64,000 bases of DNA, taken from Apostichopus japonicus (lineage: Eukaryota > Echinodermata > Holothuroidea > Aspidochirotida > Stichopodidae). Shown piece by piece: positions 62,901 to 64,000 of this stretch. Location of the stretch: NCBI RefSeq assembly GCF_037975245.1, contig NC_092561.1, positions 12,089,001 through 12,153,000 on the forward strand, written 5' to 3'. The position numbers were made by a program, and so were the translations under genes. The notes under the pieces were generated by a model, which was not told the origin of the DNA, searched no databases, and saw only the letters and a list, made by a program, of their open reading frames with translations. Position 1 is the first letter of the stretch; each line of letters opens with the position of its first letter.

Positions 62901-63765
62901 CTCAAAGGGGTACCCATGCACACTAATTATGAAGTTGGTCTGAACTTTCCTTCCTGAGATATCGTGGTTACAAGGTTTTCGCAATTTCACCCTGGTGACC
63001 CCAAATGACCTTTGACCTCCACCAAAAACAATAGGGTTCTTGGACTTAAAAGGATACCCCTGTACACTAATTATGAAGTTGGTCTGAACTTTCCTTCCTA
63101 AGATATCGTGGTTACAATGCTTTCGCAATTTCACCCCTGGTGACCCCAAATGACCTTTGACCTCCACCAAAAACAATAGGGTTTTTGGACTTAAAAGGAT
63201 ACCCTTGCACACTTATTATGAAGTTGGTCCGACTCTTATTTCCTGAGATATCGTAGTTACAAGGTTTTCGGAATTTCACCCCTGGTGACCCCAAATGACC
63301 TTTGACCTTGACCAAAAACAATAGGGTTCTAGGATACCCCTGCACACTAAGTATGAAGTTGGTCCGACCTTACCTTCCTGAGATATCGTGGTTACAAGGT
63401 TAACGCAATTTCACCCCTGGTGATCCCAAATGACCTTTGACCTCCATAAAAAACAATATGGTTCTTGGACTTAAAGGGGTACCCATGCACACTGATTATG
63501 AAGTTGGTCTGACTTTTCCTTCCTGAGATATCGTGGTTACAAGGTTTTCGCAATTTCACCCCTGGTGACCTCAAATGACCTTTGACCTCCACCAAAAACA
63601 ATAGGGTTTCACCTGCACACTATGAAGTTGGTCCGACCTTCCCATCTTTGAGATATCGTGGTTACAAAATTTAACACAATTTCACCCCTAGTGACCCAAA
63701 ATGACCTTTGACCTCCACCGAAAACAATAGGCTTCTTGTATTCAATAGGGTACTCCTACACATAT
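59995..63765 (-). repeat. 145-bp satellite carrying nuclear-receptor half-sites
   Basis: About 25 clear units of about 145 bp plus diverged edges. Each reads, on the plus strand: cctggtgaccccaaatgacc, then tttgacctccaccaaaaac, aatagggttcttggactt, gataccctgcacac-type words, a tatgaagttggtccgac block, and cctgagatatcgtggttac. The minus strand therefore carries AGGTCA A AGGTCA (DR1), then a third half-site GGGTCA after 4 bp (DR4 spacing). Units are highly alike in the core. Frames of 66-129 codons on the minus strand are by-products of the repeat; 145 is not divisible by three, so they shift frame from unit to unit. Confidence 0.93.
60386..63714 (-). promoter_or_regulatory. Cluster of perfect DR1 motifs
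   Basis: TGACCTTTGACCT, the complement of the DR1 consensus, starts at 60386, 61111, 61991, 62570, 62715, 63006, 63151, 63296, 63431, 63576 and 63702. Five more units keep the first 12 bases. The remaining nine have one change, TTCGACC or TTTAACC. Known DR1 binders are RXR heterodimers, HNF4 and COUP-TF. Binding here is inference. Confidence 0.55.
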
Positions 63766-64000
63766 GATCATTGGATTTACTTACCCTTGAGCTCAGACAT
63801 GAAACGTACACACTTCAATATTTAGTGTCTAGCGCCACCGTTGCAAGATATTTTTCACAGTGGCTTAAGTCCCTGCGAACTTTTGTACGGCGGCGTGCCG
63901 CTATGTGAGAAATCGTGATAGGTCATGGTACATCTCTTGATTTCGTTTTATTCCGTGCAACACAAAGACGGAGGGAAATCTATGTGAATGATAAATATGA
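63766..64000. other. Right flank, nothing recognised
   Basis: Single-copy-looking sequence after the last satellite unit. No gene, repeat or RNA signal was seen. Confidence 0.5.

Noticed and set aside
60302-63601. Minus-strand frames of 66-129 codons with a repeated 'GHLGSPGVKLRK' motif
   Set aside because: They are translations of the 145-bp satellite, which shifts frame from unit to unit. No coding signal remains once the repeat is recognised.

Overview
This window looks like eukaryotic, probably marine-invertebrate nuclear DNA. It is AT-rich and has no convincing protein gene. It contains long TA microsatellites, tandem satellites, foldback transposons and short tRNA-headed retroelements. 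A sea-urchin-like or other echinoderm/deuterostome source is my best guess, because the foldback element with an 8-bp target duplication resembles the sea urchin TU class. This is inference, since no diagnostic gene is present. Nearly all open frames are translations of tandem repeats; the 108-bp satellite, for example, has a period divisible by three and so stays open for hundreds of codons.

Layout: (1) 1-4.2 kb is mostly single-copy DNA, with a possible LINE 3' tail and one isolated DR1 nuclear-receptor motif. (2) 4.2-16.1 kb is a seven-copy tandem array of 1.47-1.98 kb units. (3) 16.5-17.2 kb starts a composite unit in which a tRNA-like SINE head runs directly into a hammerhead ribozyme. 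Eight such ribozymes (four with GUC, four with GUU at the cleavage site) lie between here and 31 kb. (4) 17.2-35.6 kb holds three tandem, nearly identical 5.27-5.29 kb duplicons. Each carries a ribozyme pair, an 871-bp foldback element with 8-bp target duplications, and a 935-bp foldback element made of GATATC repeats. The first duplicon alone is split by a 2.6-kb DNA transposon with terminal inverted repeats, a recurrent 14-bp motif and the decayed end of a protein gene. (5) 35.6-37.0 kb is AT-rich DNA. (6) 37.0-59.8 kb is about 23 kb of one satellite family (108-bp L and about 53-bp S modules) in two opposed arms that meet near 48.6 kb, forming a giant inverted repeat with higher-order repeats. 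(7) 60.0-63.8 kb is a 145-bp satellite; most units carry a DR1 nuclear-receptor motif with a DR4-spaced third half-site. (8) The last 0.2 kb is unremarkable.

No genes can be said to work together here. The best candidates for biological activity are RNA- or DNA-structural. They are the hammerhead ribozymes, which if transcribed and active would release RNAs of about 339 nt; the inverted satellite, whose read-through RNA would be double-stranded; and the receptor-motif satellite. All coordinates and similarity statements come from reading the sequence by eye.
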